64,000 bases of DNA, from positions 95,855,580 through 95,919,579 of the forward strand of contig CM047425.1 in NCBI GenBank assembly GCA_026168455.1, in the 5' to 3' direction. Of the stretch, positions 26,279 through 34,821 are shown in pieces. The notes under the pieces are model-generated. The model was given only the letters and a program-made list of their open reading frames with translations, had not been told where the DNA came from and searched no databases. The stretch is from Theocolax elegans. Taxonomy: Eukaryota > Arthropoda > Insecta > Hymenoptera > Cerocephalidae. How positions within the stretch are numbered: the first letter of the stretch is position 1; each line of letters begins with the position of its first letter. A program made the position numbers and the translations under genes.

Positions 26279-28729
26279 GTGAGTACTCTTTTTTCTTATA
26301 CTAATCTCGATTAAATTTTCCTTTGTCAAAAAATGGTAAAGCTATTTACACGTGTAGCTAAATGTATACCTAAAATTCAAACAATTTTTACTATCACAAC
26401 AATAATAGTCATAGTAAATTTTACGTATCGCCCAATTAAATACTTACATAAATACAAAGATGATCTCCTAAGTATATATGGTCAAATATTTACTTGGTGT
26501 AATAATCTAATGTTTATAACGAATCATGCAGTTTATTACTTACTTCACGTTTTTCCAATCTTACATTGCGATTAAATTATGGAATTGTATAGGTCGTTTA
26601 TATCATATATCTAATTTATTAACTTATAGAATGTATGTAGGTACACAACGAGTTCGATACGCATATCGATACTAATATTATATCCCCAATATTTACAAGA
26701 TATCGATTTCATCTTAACCTGCAGGTAAACATATATTTTGTTCGAAGTTTACGTTGGGAATTCTATTACGGAACTTATTTCTCCTCCCAAATATCAAAGG
26801 GAAAATTTTTGACGTTCTCAACATCTGGTTTCGCGAACCAAAAAATCCTTTGGACTTTAAAAGAATAAAAGTTTCCGTTTTATCATGCAAAAAGAATCAT
26901 TTCTTTTATTCAAAGAGCACGCGGATTTTTTCTTTTACAACGCATAAAAAATTTTATAAACTCGCACGTGTGCGCTTACAGCAGAAAACTATATACACCG
27001 GATAAATAAAACTTTTATAACCGAAAGAAAATGCTTCTATATATGTATATATAAATATAAATATATCTATATATTCTTCGTCATTCATCGACGGAGTTTA
27101 CGACTTACGGTTCCAATATGGGGTAATGTCAATGCTCACTTGAATTTTCTCCATCGAATGGACAAGCGATTAAACGATAATATAGGCGATGGAAAAAAAA
27201 ACTATTAATTTATCTCTCGTGAAAGTCGAAACCAAAGATTAAAATTCACGCGTCTTCAGGCATGACGAATGATCGGCCATCGGATAAAGGCGAATGGGCT
27301 GACACGCTAAATAAATCCTAGATCGACTGGTTGGTCAAGTGGTAAATAAGCTGGTAATCGAAGGGTCGTCGGTGACTTAATTAATACGGCATTCGGACGC
27401 CAACAACGTATATCTATACGAGCATTAGTCTAGCCGTTAACGATGCGAACGAGTAATTACGGGAATTCGCTGGTACTCCGAGTGGTATTTAATTTCCTCC
27501 TTTGCCTAGACTCGGCAATGGTTCAATTATCGCCTCGGAGAAATTCCGGGAAACTCGCTAATTACTCGATGCAACATTTAATTCGTTATTGCCAATGTTA
27601 CCCCCAGTCTTTTCTTTTTTTTTTCTAATTCTTCCGGTCAGAAGAGATTCATTCGGGAGTTTAAATTTACCGTACGTATAGGAGGGGCAAACTTGACCCT
27701 TCGCTTCTCCTCGACCGATCGATCGATGCTTTTTCATGCTCGGATAAAATGGTTTCCCTCTATATATATATATGTATGGGGTCCGCGAGTAAAAATTTAT
27801 GTTCCCGTTGCATAAAGCAGCTTTCTTCCTTCCAGTTGAGAATCGTACATAATACGTGGGACCGCGGACAATCGCGTTGCGCTCCATAATACCTCTGAGT
27901 TCGCGACAAACAAGTCCTCTGTAGAAATCTCTTCGAACAATTTATTACGTTGAATTTCCGTGTGGAATGAACGTAAGCCGGAATCAACTACCTCTCTTTC
28001 TTGGAGCCAACTCTATTCGGCATCTCGAACGTTCATTCGGCAGGACTTTGTCCGCGAGAAATCATCCTGTCTCTTTCGAAATATTCGACACCGAGTCTTT
28101 TTCATCCACGTTCTACCACGTGTTACCCACATCCTTTCAAATACCTTTATCTCTATCTATTCGTCTGCCTAGCCTCTTTCTATCGTAGATTTCACGTTTT
28201 AAGCTTTTAAGGGGTCGGATGCCTGGTTGCGGCTTCACTATGTAAGCTTTTCGAGGCGTTTCGTTCCGATTAATTGTCTTAATAGAACCGAATCACGACG
28301 ATTCCGGCGAGACTTACCAGTCGTAATTGAATAGAAGTTTGCTGGGAGACTTTTAATCGGGTAGATACTCGCTAATGATTACACTCAAAGGATGTTCATC
28401 ATCAATGAGACGCACGGCACTCTTTGACTTTCCTTCTTTCGAAATTTTTGATTTTTTTTTTTATTTTCCTTCCCTTCTACATATACATAATTAGCTCATT
28501 TTTCTCAAACATTTAATTTAGTCAAACGGTTTATTATTATACATGTGCAATATACACTGAAAATATCATAACAATGTATTAAAAGTAAAAGAAATTAATA
28601 AGTAAATTTTTTTAATTTTTAGCGTGACTATTCAAGTAGAAAAATAGTTAGAATTTTTATCATTTAATAAAAATATTTAACGCTTTCAAATATAAGGAAG
28701 TTCTATGTTCTTGACTTATGTTTTACATG
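26279..28729 (+). other. 5' part of the candidate long intron
   Basis: Begins with the GTGAGT donor and is mostly AT-rich. CpG-rich patches at 27.1-27.6 kb and 27.65-28.4 kb may be intronic regulatory DNA. A short TA tract lies at 27761-27773. An acceptor/donor-like CTGCAG|GTAAAC occurs near 26725 with a poor pyrimidine tract. No exon is supported. Confidence 0.45.
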
Positions 28730-28734
28730 TGTAT
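28730..28734. repeat. left target-site duplication of the BEL element (TGTAT)
   Basis: TGTAT directly precedes the 5' LTR and is repeated at 40780-40784 directly after the 3' LTR. Five base pairs is a usual size for BEL/Pao insertions. Confidence 0.93.
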
Positions 28735-28971
28735 TGTTATGTTGTAATATTTAATTCTAGACTTTATATTTTTTCACACTTGTACACATATACATTTATT
28801 TAATTTTAATTTACAAACCTATATCAATCAATTTAGTATCTAATCAAAATATTTTAATTCTTCGCTATTGTAAAATATATCTTGAATTTACACGATAATT
28901 CTACATACTACAAAACGTATTCACATTATTATTTTCTTATTCATAGCAAATGGCAAGTCATATATTATAAG
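28735..28971 (+). repeat. BEL 5' LTR, first part (nt 1-237)
   Basis: Matches the first 237 nt of the 3' LTR at 39946. It is interrupted after ATAAG by the gypsy element and resumes at 33654. 237 + 597 = 834 nt, exactly the length of the 3' LTR. Confidence 0.95.
28967..28971. repeat. left target-site duplication of the gypsy element (ATAAG)
   Basis: ATAAG precedes the gypsy 5' LTR and recurs at 33649-33653 after it. The uninterrupted BEL 3' LTR has the sequence once, giving a direct empty-site control. Because the LTR could end in CTATA instead of CTAT, a 4-bp duplication (TAAG) is an equally valid reading. Confidence 0.88.
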
Positions 28972-29234
28972 TGTGGCGACCGAGCCACAGTCTGCGGTTC
29001 CCGCTCAGAATCAAGAGGCGCCATCTCAGAGGCGCAAGCAGAAGCTAACACCGAGACCTTTCTTTTAACATCAACGACCCCGCGTAAATTCTGTCCGACC
29101 AGATCCGTTCCAACGCTCGACCGAGATACACGGAACATTGTACATTGTGTAAATAAATCGAGTTCCAAAAGTACGAGGGTTAATTCAATCTCTCCCACGC
29201 TTCCGTACTTCCCAATTCCTGCCGCTCAAGCTAT
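28972..29234 (+). repeat. gypsy 5' LTR
   Basis: 263 nt, read as identical to 33386-33648. AATAAA at 29152-29157 (within TGTGTAAATAAATCG) is the likely polyadenylation signal in the 3' copy. This LTR also contains a non-functional copy of the last codons of pol. Confidence 0.95.
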
Positions 29235-29237
29235 AAT

Positions 29238-29255
29238 TGGTGACCCCGACGTGAT
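29238..29255 (+). other. gypsy primer binding site, tRNA-Trp type
   Basis: TGGTGACCCCGACGTGAT is complementary to the 3' end of animal nuclear tRNA-Trp (acceptor strand plus CCA) over 18 nt. It starts 3 nt after the LTR. Confidence 0.85.
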
Positions 29256-29385
29256 CGCCCGGTAACCTGCGGTAAGTGTGAACAACGGCCAAATCACGGA
29301 AACGCCAACCCGGCCTGACGCCATTCGCAAAGACGCGCGCTTACTAGGACGAGCTCTCGGCGTACGGTTGAATTCCGACGAGAAG

Positions 29386-30279
29386 ATGTCTACACCACAG
29401 GATCCGGAACGAAAACCTGAGGAGACCGCAGGCACCGTCGAGGCGATCGGAACGTGCAAGCTACCGCAGTTTTGGAAAAGAAATCCGGAAGTGTGGTTCC
29501 ACCAAATCGAGTCGATTTTCAGCGTGAACCGCATTAGCTCGGACAACACAAGATACCACCTCGTCATCTCCACGCTCGACAGCGAATCGTTGCAGGAGTT
29601 GGTCGACGTTATCCGAGAACCTCCCGACGAGGGAAAATACGAACACATAAAAAGACTAATAATCAGTCGATTTGCCGATTCAGCCGACCGTCAGCTGCAC
29701 CAACTGCTCAACCAGCTCGAGCTTGGAGATCGTAAACCCTCACAATTGCTAAGACACATGAAAACGCTAGCGGGAAACAAGGCTACGGAGGACATCCTGC
29801 GCATCAAGTGGCTCGATCTAATGCCAGTTAGTGTTCAGCGACTGCTAAAAATATTTAAGGCGTCGAGCCTCGACGAATTAGCCACAGCCGCGGATGAAAT
29901 TGTCGAAACCGGCCCGTCAGTAATGGCTGCCGACGGGGCAGCACCCCGCGCTTTTCCCACGAAACAAAATGGCGGAACTCCGGCGGAAACGGGTGGCTGG
30001 AGCGCTGTTGCCGCTGAATTAAGCGCATTAAGATCATCTATGTCGCAGTTGATCGCCATCAACAACGACATACTCGAACGCCTTCCCTCGAACGCTACAT
30101 CAGGTGGTGGCGCAGCACCGCGCGGTCCCAACAGATCGCGCTCAAGACCGCGATCGGCAACTAGAGCATCAAACGGCATCTGCTATTACCACCAGCGATG
30201 GGGCGCTGCGGCGCAACGTTGTCTCACGCCCTGCACCTTCGTAGCCGGCGATAAAACTCAGGCGACAACAAAAAACTAA
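29386..30279 (+). CDS. gag: gypsy Gag polyprotein
   Basis: 297 residues from the first in-frame ATG (29386, context GAAGATGTC). The frame is open for 36 more codons upstream but has no ATG there. Residues about 30-190 form the capsid-like region (PQFWKRNPEVWFHQIESIF, then a retrotransposon-type helix pattern with LLRHMKTLAG). Residues 260-297 hold the nucleocapsid finger C266-x2-H269-x9-C279-x3-C283, the CHCC arrangement of CsRn1-type elements rather than the usual CCHC. It makes up the retrotransposon particle and packages its RNA. The stop TAA (30277) directly follows slippery sequence A AAA AAC, so a fraction of ribosomes should shift into pol. No disabling lesion seen. Confidence 0.9.
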   Translation: MSTPQDPERKPEETAGTVEAIGTCKLPQFWKRNPEVWFHQIESIFSVNRISSDNTRYHLVISTLDSESLQELVDVIREPPDEGKYEHIKRLIISRFADSADRQLHQLLNQLELGDRKPSQLLRHMKTLAGNKATEDILRIKWLDLMPVSVQRLLKIFKASSLDELATAADEIVETGPSVMAADGAAPRAFPTKQNGGTPAETGGWSAVAAELSALRSSMSQLIAINNDILERLPSNATSGGGAAPRGPNRSRSRPRSATRASNGICYYHQRWGAAAQRCLTPCTFVAGDKTQATTKN

Positions 30280-30333
30280 ACCCGCTGTCGATCGCGGCGG
30301 TTCACGACAGCGCAGAATTCAGTGAAAACCGCC
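30270..30333 (+). promoter_or_regulatory. gag-pol -1 ribosomal frameshift signal: slippery heptamer plus H-type pseudoknot
   Basis: A AAA AAC at 30270-30276 is in the gag frame in the X XXY YYZ register and abuts the gag stop TAA. After a 6-nt spacer, stem 1 pairs CGCTGTCG (30283-30290) with CGACAGCG (30305-30312), 8 bp perfect. Stem 2 pairs GGCGGTT in the loop (30296-30302) with AACCGCC (30327-30333), 7 bp perfect. Loops are 5, 2 and 14 nt, within the range of working pseudoknots. A -1 shift here enters exactly the pol frame, open since 30255. Sequence and geometry are directly seen; frameshifting itself is inference from this classic architecture. Confidence 0.85.
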
Positions 30334-33300
30334 TCCACGTATATGACCGAGCGACGGGGATGAAATTTCTAGTGGACTCTGGCTCTGTTGTATCCTTGCT
30401 TCCCCGTTCAAGCTGTTCACAAAAATTAGCACCTCAGCGGCTTACGTTATACGCCGCTAACAAAACGGCCATCGCGACATACGGTAAACGCAAGGTCTCT
30501 CTTAACCTGGCACTACGCCGGGATTTGGAATGGACATTCATCGTCGCCGACGTACACACGGCTATCTTAGGAGCCGATTTCCTGGCCCACACCGGCCTGT
30601 TACCGGATTTGAAGCAACGACGTCTAGTCGATCCCCTAACCTCTCTTCACACGGAGGGGGAACTACTGCGTACGGATACGCACACAATCTCACTAGTCGA
30701 GCCTTCTGCCAACTCTGCCGAAGTCGCTTACGATGGATATGATGCGCTTCTCCTAGAGTTTAAGAATCTAACAACTCCCGCTGATAGACTGGCAAATCTT
30801 AACGGGACATTAGTGCGCCATCACATCATAACAACGGGACCACCGGTAGTAGAGCGACCTCGTCGGCTTTGTGGTGACCGATACGATGCAGCCAAGCTCG
30901 AATTCGATATGCTCCTGCGGCAAGGCATCATTCGGCGTTCCTCCAGCAACTGGGCCAGTCCACTTCACCTAGTGAGGAAGAAGCAAGGGGGATGGCGTGT
31001 CACTGGGGACTACCGCCGACTAAACGCGTGCACGCTCCCGGACCGCTATCCGTTACCTGTCATTGAGGACCTCCTACAGTGCGGCCACGGATGTACGGTT
31101 TTCTCCGTCATAGACCTCGAGAAGGCGTATTATCAACTTCCGATGGCCGAGGAAGATATTGCCAAGACAGCCGTAACGACACCGTTTGGCCTATTCGAAT
31201 TCGTCGTCATGTCGATGGGACTCCGCAACGCGTCGCAAACTTTTCAGCGCTTTATGGACGAACTACTACAAGACTTACCTTTTGCGCGAGCATACCTAGA
31301 CGATCTGATCGTTATGTCCAGCTCCCATGAGGAACATCTTCACCATCTCCGTACTGTGTTCAAGACGCTAGCTAAGGCGGGGCTATCTATAAACGTCGGT
31401 AAGTGCGAATTTGGCAAAAGCCAAGTCAAGTACCTTGGCTATTTAATTACGCAACACGGGTACGAGCCGCCAGCGCACAAAGTCGAGGCCATCCTCGAAT
31501 ATCCGAAACCGAAGACAGTTGCAGAACTCCGGCGTTTCCTAGGAATATTAAATTTCTACCGCCGTTGCTTACCACGTGCCGCGCAGTATCAGGCACCTCT
31601 CAACCGCCTGCTTAAGGGCCCGGACAACAGTGGCAAGCGAGTTTTGGACTGGGATGCCGAGGCAGAACAAGCGTTCGTCGACACCAAAAACAATTTGGCC
31701 AACGCCGTGACACCAGCGTTCCTCGTTCCATCCGCCTCGCTCACGCTCACGACCGACGCTTCTAACACCGCAATCGGCGCCGTCCTGGAACAGTGCATTG
31801 ATGAGGTGTGGAAACCCATAGGTTTTTTCTCAAGAAAGCTGAGCGATGCGGAGACCCGTTACAGCACATACGATCGGGAGCTGTTGGCAGTCTTTGCGGC
31901 AACTAAATACTTCCAGCGAATCTTAGAAGGCCGCGTGTTTACTATTCGTACGGACCATCGCCCACTGATCTATGCGTCTCAACAGCGCTCAGACAAGGCT
32001 TCTCCCCGACAACAGAGGCAACTCGACTACATCCTACAGTTCTGCACGGATTTCCAGCACATCAAAGGCGAAGCCAACGTCGTAGCAGACGCCCTGTCTC
32101 GCACTTGCGCCATCGACATGCCGACGAAGTTAGACGCTCCCACCATCGAGGAAGCACAGGGCACGGACGAGGAGCTTCCCCATCTTCTTAACAACGCAGT
32201 GCTTAATTTACAACGGTTGACCATTGATGGAGCCAGCTTAGCGTGCAACGTTGCATCAAACGTGGTAAGGCCATATTTACCTAAGTCGCTGCGCCGCTCG
32301 GCATTCGACATTATCCACGGACCTGCACATCCCAGCGGACGGACCACTGCTCGTCAACTTTCGCAGAAGTTTGTATGGCCGGGAGTAAAGAGAGATGCGC
32401 TGCGCTGGGCTAGGGAATGCGAGCCTTGTCAGCGTGCTAAAGTGCATCGCTACAACAGAACGGCGATTGGCAGCTTCGACCTACCTGACAACCGTTTCGA
32501 ACACGTCCATATGGACCTCATAACTCTTCCTCTAGTCAACGGAAAGCGCTACTGTTTAACGGCGATCGACCGTTTTTCAAGATGGCCCATAGCGGTACCT
32601 CTGAGTGATATGCAGGCGGACACGGTTGCCAAGGCCTTCTACGACAATTGGATAGCCAATTTTGGGACGCCTCTCACGATCACGACCGATCAGGGCACCC
32701 AATTCGAATCGGCACTATTTTCTTCACTCGCACGACTAGTTGGAGCTAAGCGTATTCGAACCACGCCCTATCATCCACAGGCCAACGGCCTGATTGAGCG
32801 GTTCCACCGAACCCTGAAGGCTGCACTTATGTGTGACAAGCAAACTCCATGGACCGATCGGCTGTCAACGGTTTTACTAGGACTGCGCACAGCCTTCAAA
32901 GAGGACCTCCAAGCATCTCCGGCGGAAATGCTGTACGGCGTGTGCATACGCATTCCGGGCGAATTCTTTGTTACAGCCTCCAACCCAGCGGATCCGCACG
33001 CATTTTTGGACAAATTTAGATATTACATTCGGGAAATAAAGCCAGTTCCAGCTTCCAACCATACTAAGGACCGACCCTTCCAACTCAAGAATATGCAGAC
33101 ATGTTCGCATGTTTACAAATGCGTTGACACCATCAGGAAGCCCCTGGAAGCTCCCTATACCGGACCGCACAAAATTATAAAGCGAATAAGCGACAAAGTC
33201 TACGTGATTAAGGTGGACAACGCAGAAAAAACCGTCACCACAGATGGTTTAAAACCAGCTTTCCTAGCTACAGCAGACGACACAACGCCGTCAACACCTA

Positions 33301-33482
33301 CGCAGGAGCCTACGACGAAGCAGCAAAGGAAGCCAAAAGTTTCATTCTCTTCGTTCCCCACGAAGATCTCTGAAGGGGGAGTGGATGTGGCGACCGAGCC
33401 ACAGTCTGCGGTTCCCGCTCAGAATCAAGAGGCGCCATCTCAGAGGCGCAAGCAGAAGCTAACACCGAGACCTTTCTTTTAA
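30276..33482 (+). CDS. pol: gypsy Pol polyprotein (protease, RT, RNase H, integrase)
   Basis: Read in the -1 frame relative to gag, this gives 1068 residues as the downstream part of a Gag-Pol fusion. The first ATG in the frame (30360) lies right at the protease, so it is not the natural start. Counted from that Met, protease has DSG at residues 6-8. RT spans about 165-400 with YLDD at about 312-315. RNase H starts near TDAS at 464. The integrase zinc finger is H653-x3-H657...C687-x2-C690. The catalytic triad is D719, D777 and E813 (D-x57-D-x35-E). All catalytic residues are present, with no stop or frameshift. The ORF runs 97 bp into the 3' LTR, so its last 32 codons are LTR-encoded. It copies the element's RNA to DNA and integrates it. 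Confidence 0.93.
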   Translation, partial: LNPLSIAAVHDSAEFSENRLHVYDRATGMKFLVDSGSVVSLLPRSSCSQKLAPQRLTLYAANKTAIATYGKRKVSLNLALRRDLEWTFIVADVHTAILGADFLAHTGLLPDLKQRRLVDPLTSLHTEGELLRTDTHTISLVEPSANSAEVAYDGYDALLLEFKNLTTPADRLANLNGTLVRHHIITTGPPVVERPRRLCGDRYDAAKLEFDMLLRQGIIRRSSSNWASPLHLVRKKQGGWRVTGDYRRLNACTLPDRYPLPVIEDLLQCGHGCTVFSVIDLEKAYYQLPMAEEDIAKTAVTTPFGLFEFVVMSMGLRNASQTFQRFMDELLQDLPFARAYLDDLIVMSSSHEEHLHHLRTVFKTLAKAGLSINVGKCEFGKSQVKYLGYLITQHGYEPPAHKVEAILEYPKPKTVAELRRFLGILNFYRRCLPRAAQYQAPLNRLLKGPDNSGKRVLDWDAEAEQAFVDTKNNLANAVTPAFLVPSASLTLTTDASNTAIGAVLEQCIDEVWKPIGFFSRKLSDAETRYSTYDRELLAVFAATKYFQRILEGRVFTIRTDHRPLIYASQQRSDKASPRQQRQLDYILQFCTDFQHIKGEANVVADALSRTCAIDMPTKLDAPTIEEAQGTDEELPHLLNNAVLNLQRLTIDGASLACNVASNVVRPYLPKSLRRSAFDIIHGPAHPSGRTTARQLSQKFVWPGVKRDALRWARECEPCQRAKVHRYNRTAIGSFDLPDNRFEHVHMDLITLPLVNGKRYCLTAIDRFSRWPIAVPLSDMQADTVAKAFYDNWIANFGTPLTITTDQGTQFESALFSSLARLVGAKRIRTTPYHPQANGLIERFHRTLKAALMCDKQTPWTDRLSTVLLGLRTAFKEDLQASPAEMLYGVCIRIPGEFFVTASNPADPHAFLDKFRYYIREIKPVPASNHTKDRPFQLKNMQTCSHVYKCVDTIRKPLEAPYTGPHKIIKRISDKVYVIKVDNAEKTVTTDGLKPAFLATADDTTPSTPTQEPTTKQQRKPKVSFSSFPTKISEGGVDVATEPQSAVPAQNQEAPSQRRKQKLTPRPFF
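33371..33385 (+). other. gypsy polypurine tract
   Basis: TGAAGGGGGAGTGGA lies directly before the 3' LTR. It is the expected plus-strand primer and also falls inside the pol reading frame. Confidence 0.8.
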
Positions 33483-33648
33483 CATCAACGACCCCGCGTA
33501 AATTCTGTCCGACCAGATCCGTTCCAACGCTCGACCGAGATACACGGAACATTGTACATTGTGTAAATAAATCGAGTTCCAAAAGTACGAGGGTTAATTC
33601 AATCTCTCCCACGCTTCCGTACTTCCCAATTCCTGCCGCTCAAGCTAT
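33386..33648 (+). repeat. gypsy 3' LTR
   Basis: 263 nt, TGTGGCG to AGCTAT. AATAAA at 33566-33571. The first 97 bp encode the C-terminal end of Pol plus its stop. Confidence 0.95.
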
Positions 33649-33653
33649 ATAAG
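33649..33653. repeat. right target-site duplication of the gypsy element (ATAAG)
   Basis: Second copy of the ATAAG found at 28967-28971. Confidence 0.88.
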
Positions 33654-34250
33654 TAAAATTACAGTATGAAAAAATGTACCGATATTTTCGAATATTTGTT
33701 TATGCGTCACATCTGCGCTCATAAATCTATCTACTCATGTTATATTCTAAAAAATTATGTAAAAAAAAATAAGTTTAGATTATTTACGACAATATGTACA
33801 ATGTCGCGTATAGAAAATCCCAGAGTAGGCCCGAGCGGTCCACGCGACCCTTTTTTTATTCTCTTCACAATTCGACCGTTGTGTCTTCGAACCACCCGTA
33901 CTGCACATGTGTGCAAAAAGGCAAAGACAAAGAAATTTTCCTTGTCCAATCATAGTTTAAATTTTCAGTTTAGACCCACCTACAACACCTCCCTTTTTCC
34001 CTTTCCCCTATACATCCTAACTAACAACTTCGTCTCGTTTACACATCAAATTCAGATTCTAACTGACCGCTGAGCGCGACACACACACCCTTTATGTATC
34101 GATTTAGTTTTTAAAGGTAAACTGTAACTTATTCTAAATAAATAAGTATTGTTTTAAAAACACTGTCCACCAATTTGTTTATTTTATTTAACCGAGTTGT
34201 GCAATATTAATTTGGCGCACAACAGGGACTTATCCAGTTAAGTCTCACCA
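33654..34250 (+). repeat. BEL 5' LTR, second part (nt 238-834)
   Basis: Read as identical to the corresponding part of the 3' LTR. It contains AATAAA at 34137-34142 and, at 34213-34231, TGGCGCACAACAGGGACTT, which resembles a retroviral lysine-tRNA primer site although it lies inside the LTR. A 135-codon open frame (33666-34073) occurs identically in both LTRs and is probably not a gene. Confidence 0.95.
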
Positions 34251-34258
34251 TAAGTTTT

Positions 34259-34276
34259 TGGTCCTTCGAGCCGGAT
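34259..34276 (+). other. BEL primer binding site, tRNA-Tyr type
   Basis: TGGTCCTTCGAGCCGGAT is complementary to the 3' end of animal tRNA-Tyr (acceptor strand TCGAAGG, discriminator A, CCA, plus part of the T arm) over 18 nt. It starts 9 nt after the LTR's terminal CA, a wider gap than usual. Confidence 0.82.
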
Positions 34277-34821
34277 ACAGTGGCAAAGCATTCAACAGTT
34301 TACGCTAAATCGCTACACTATTTGTCGTGAAAGTGTATCTACAGTGCAAATCATTGTTTGTGGTTCTTTATTCAACTGCATAAAATCTTTATTAAGCGTA
34401 CAAATCATACATAAGCAGCATAAATCATTGTGTGAAGATTTTCAACACTAATTCAAGAATCACGCTTATTTCATTGAATCTCAATTGAAATTACTCAACT
34501 ACAATTATCATCATTTGTGAAATAAAAGAAAAAAAAACATCATCGACAAATACATCATACATTGATGCAAGAAGTATCAATTATATTGGCTGCAAAATCA
34601 TCAAACTCTCATCGTGGATTCAAGAGGAATCTACACATTCTGAAGGAAGTATCTACACTCATTCAAGGAAGTTCGTATCCCAATTCATCTACACCGTGCG
34701 CATCTTTATTCATCAAACTACCATCAACAATCAACTATAAACATTTGTTCAAGTAAGTTCATCTATATCGAATCGCTAATTTCCTTACCTCTTCCTATCT
34801 CAAATTAATTTTATAAAAAAA
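34277..34821 (+). other. BEL leader (5' untranslated region)
   Basis: 545 nt between the primer site and the gag-pol start, A+T-rich with TCAT/ATCA-rich wording. It should hold the packaging signal. Small open frames here (such as 34562-34756) precede the main start, which reads AAAAAAATGGCTG. Confidence 0.75.

Larger units (their letters stand above)
28972..33648 (+). mobile_element. complete CsRn1-like Ty3/gypsy LTR retrotransposon nested in the BEL 5' LTR
   Basis: 4677 bp with 263-bp LTRs (TGTGGCG...AGCTAT), a tRNA-Trp primer site, gag, a -1 frameshift signal, pol with protease, RT, RNase H and integrase in that order, and a purine tract. No env. The CHCC Gag finger and tRNA-Trp priming are recorded hallmarks of the CsRn1 clade; I place it there on those two traits. 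The ORFs are intact and the LTRs appear identical, so this copy is young and potentially able to move. Its G+C is clearly higher than that of the BEL element around it. Confidence 0.95.

Noticed and set aside
26700..26735. Second recursive-splicing candidate, CTGCAG|GTAAAC
   Set aside because: Weak pyrimidine tract and a non-consensus donor; much poorer than the site at 43126.
28882..29265. 127-codon plus-strand frame spanning the BEL/gypsy junction
   Set aside because: It is the BEL LTR joined to the gypsy 5' LTR copy of the pol C-terminus; an accident of insertion.
33666..34073. 135-codon open frame, repeated exactly at 40195-40602
   Set aside because: Lies wholly inside the BEL LTR. Identity of the two copies follows from LTR identity, and no known BEL gene sits there.
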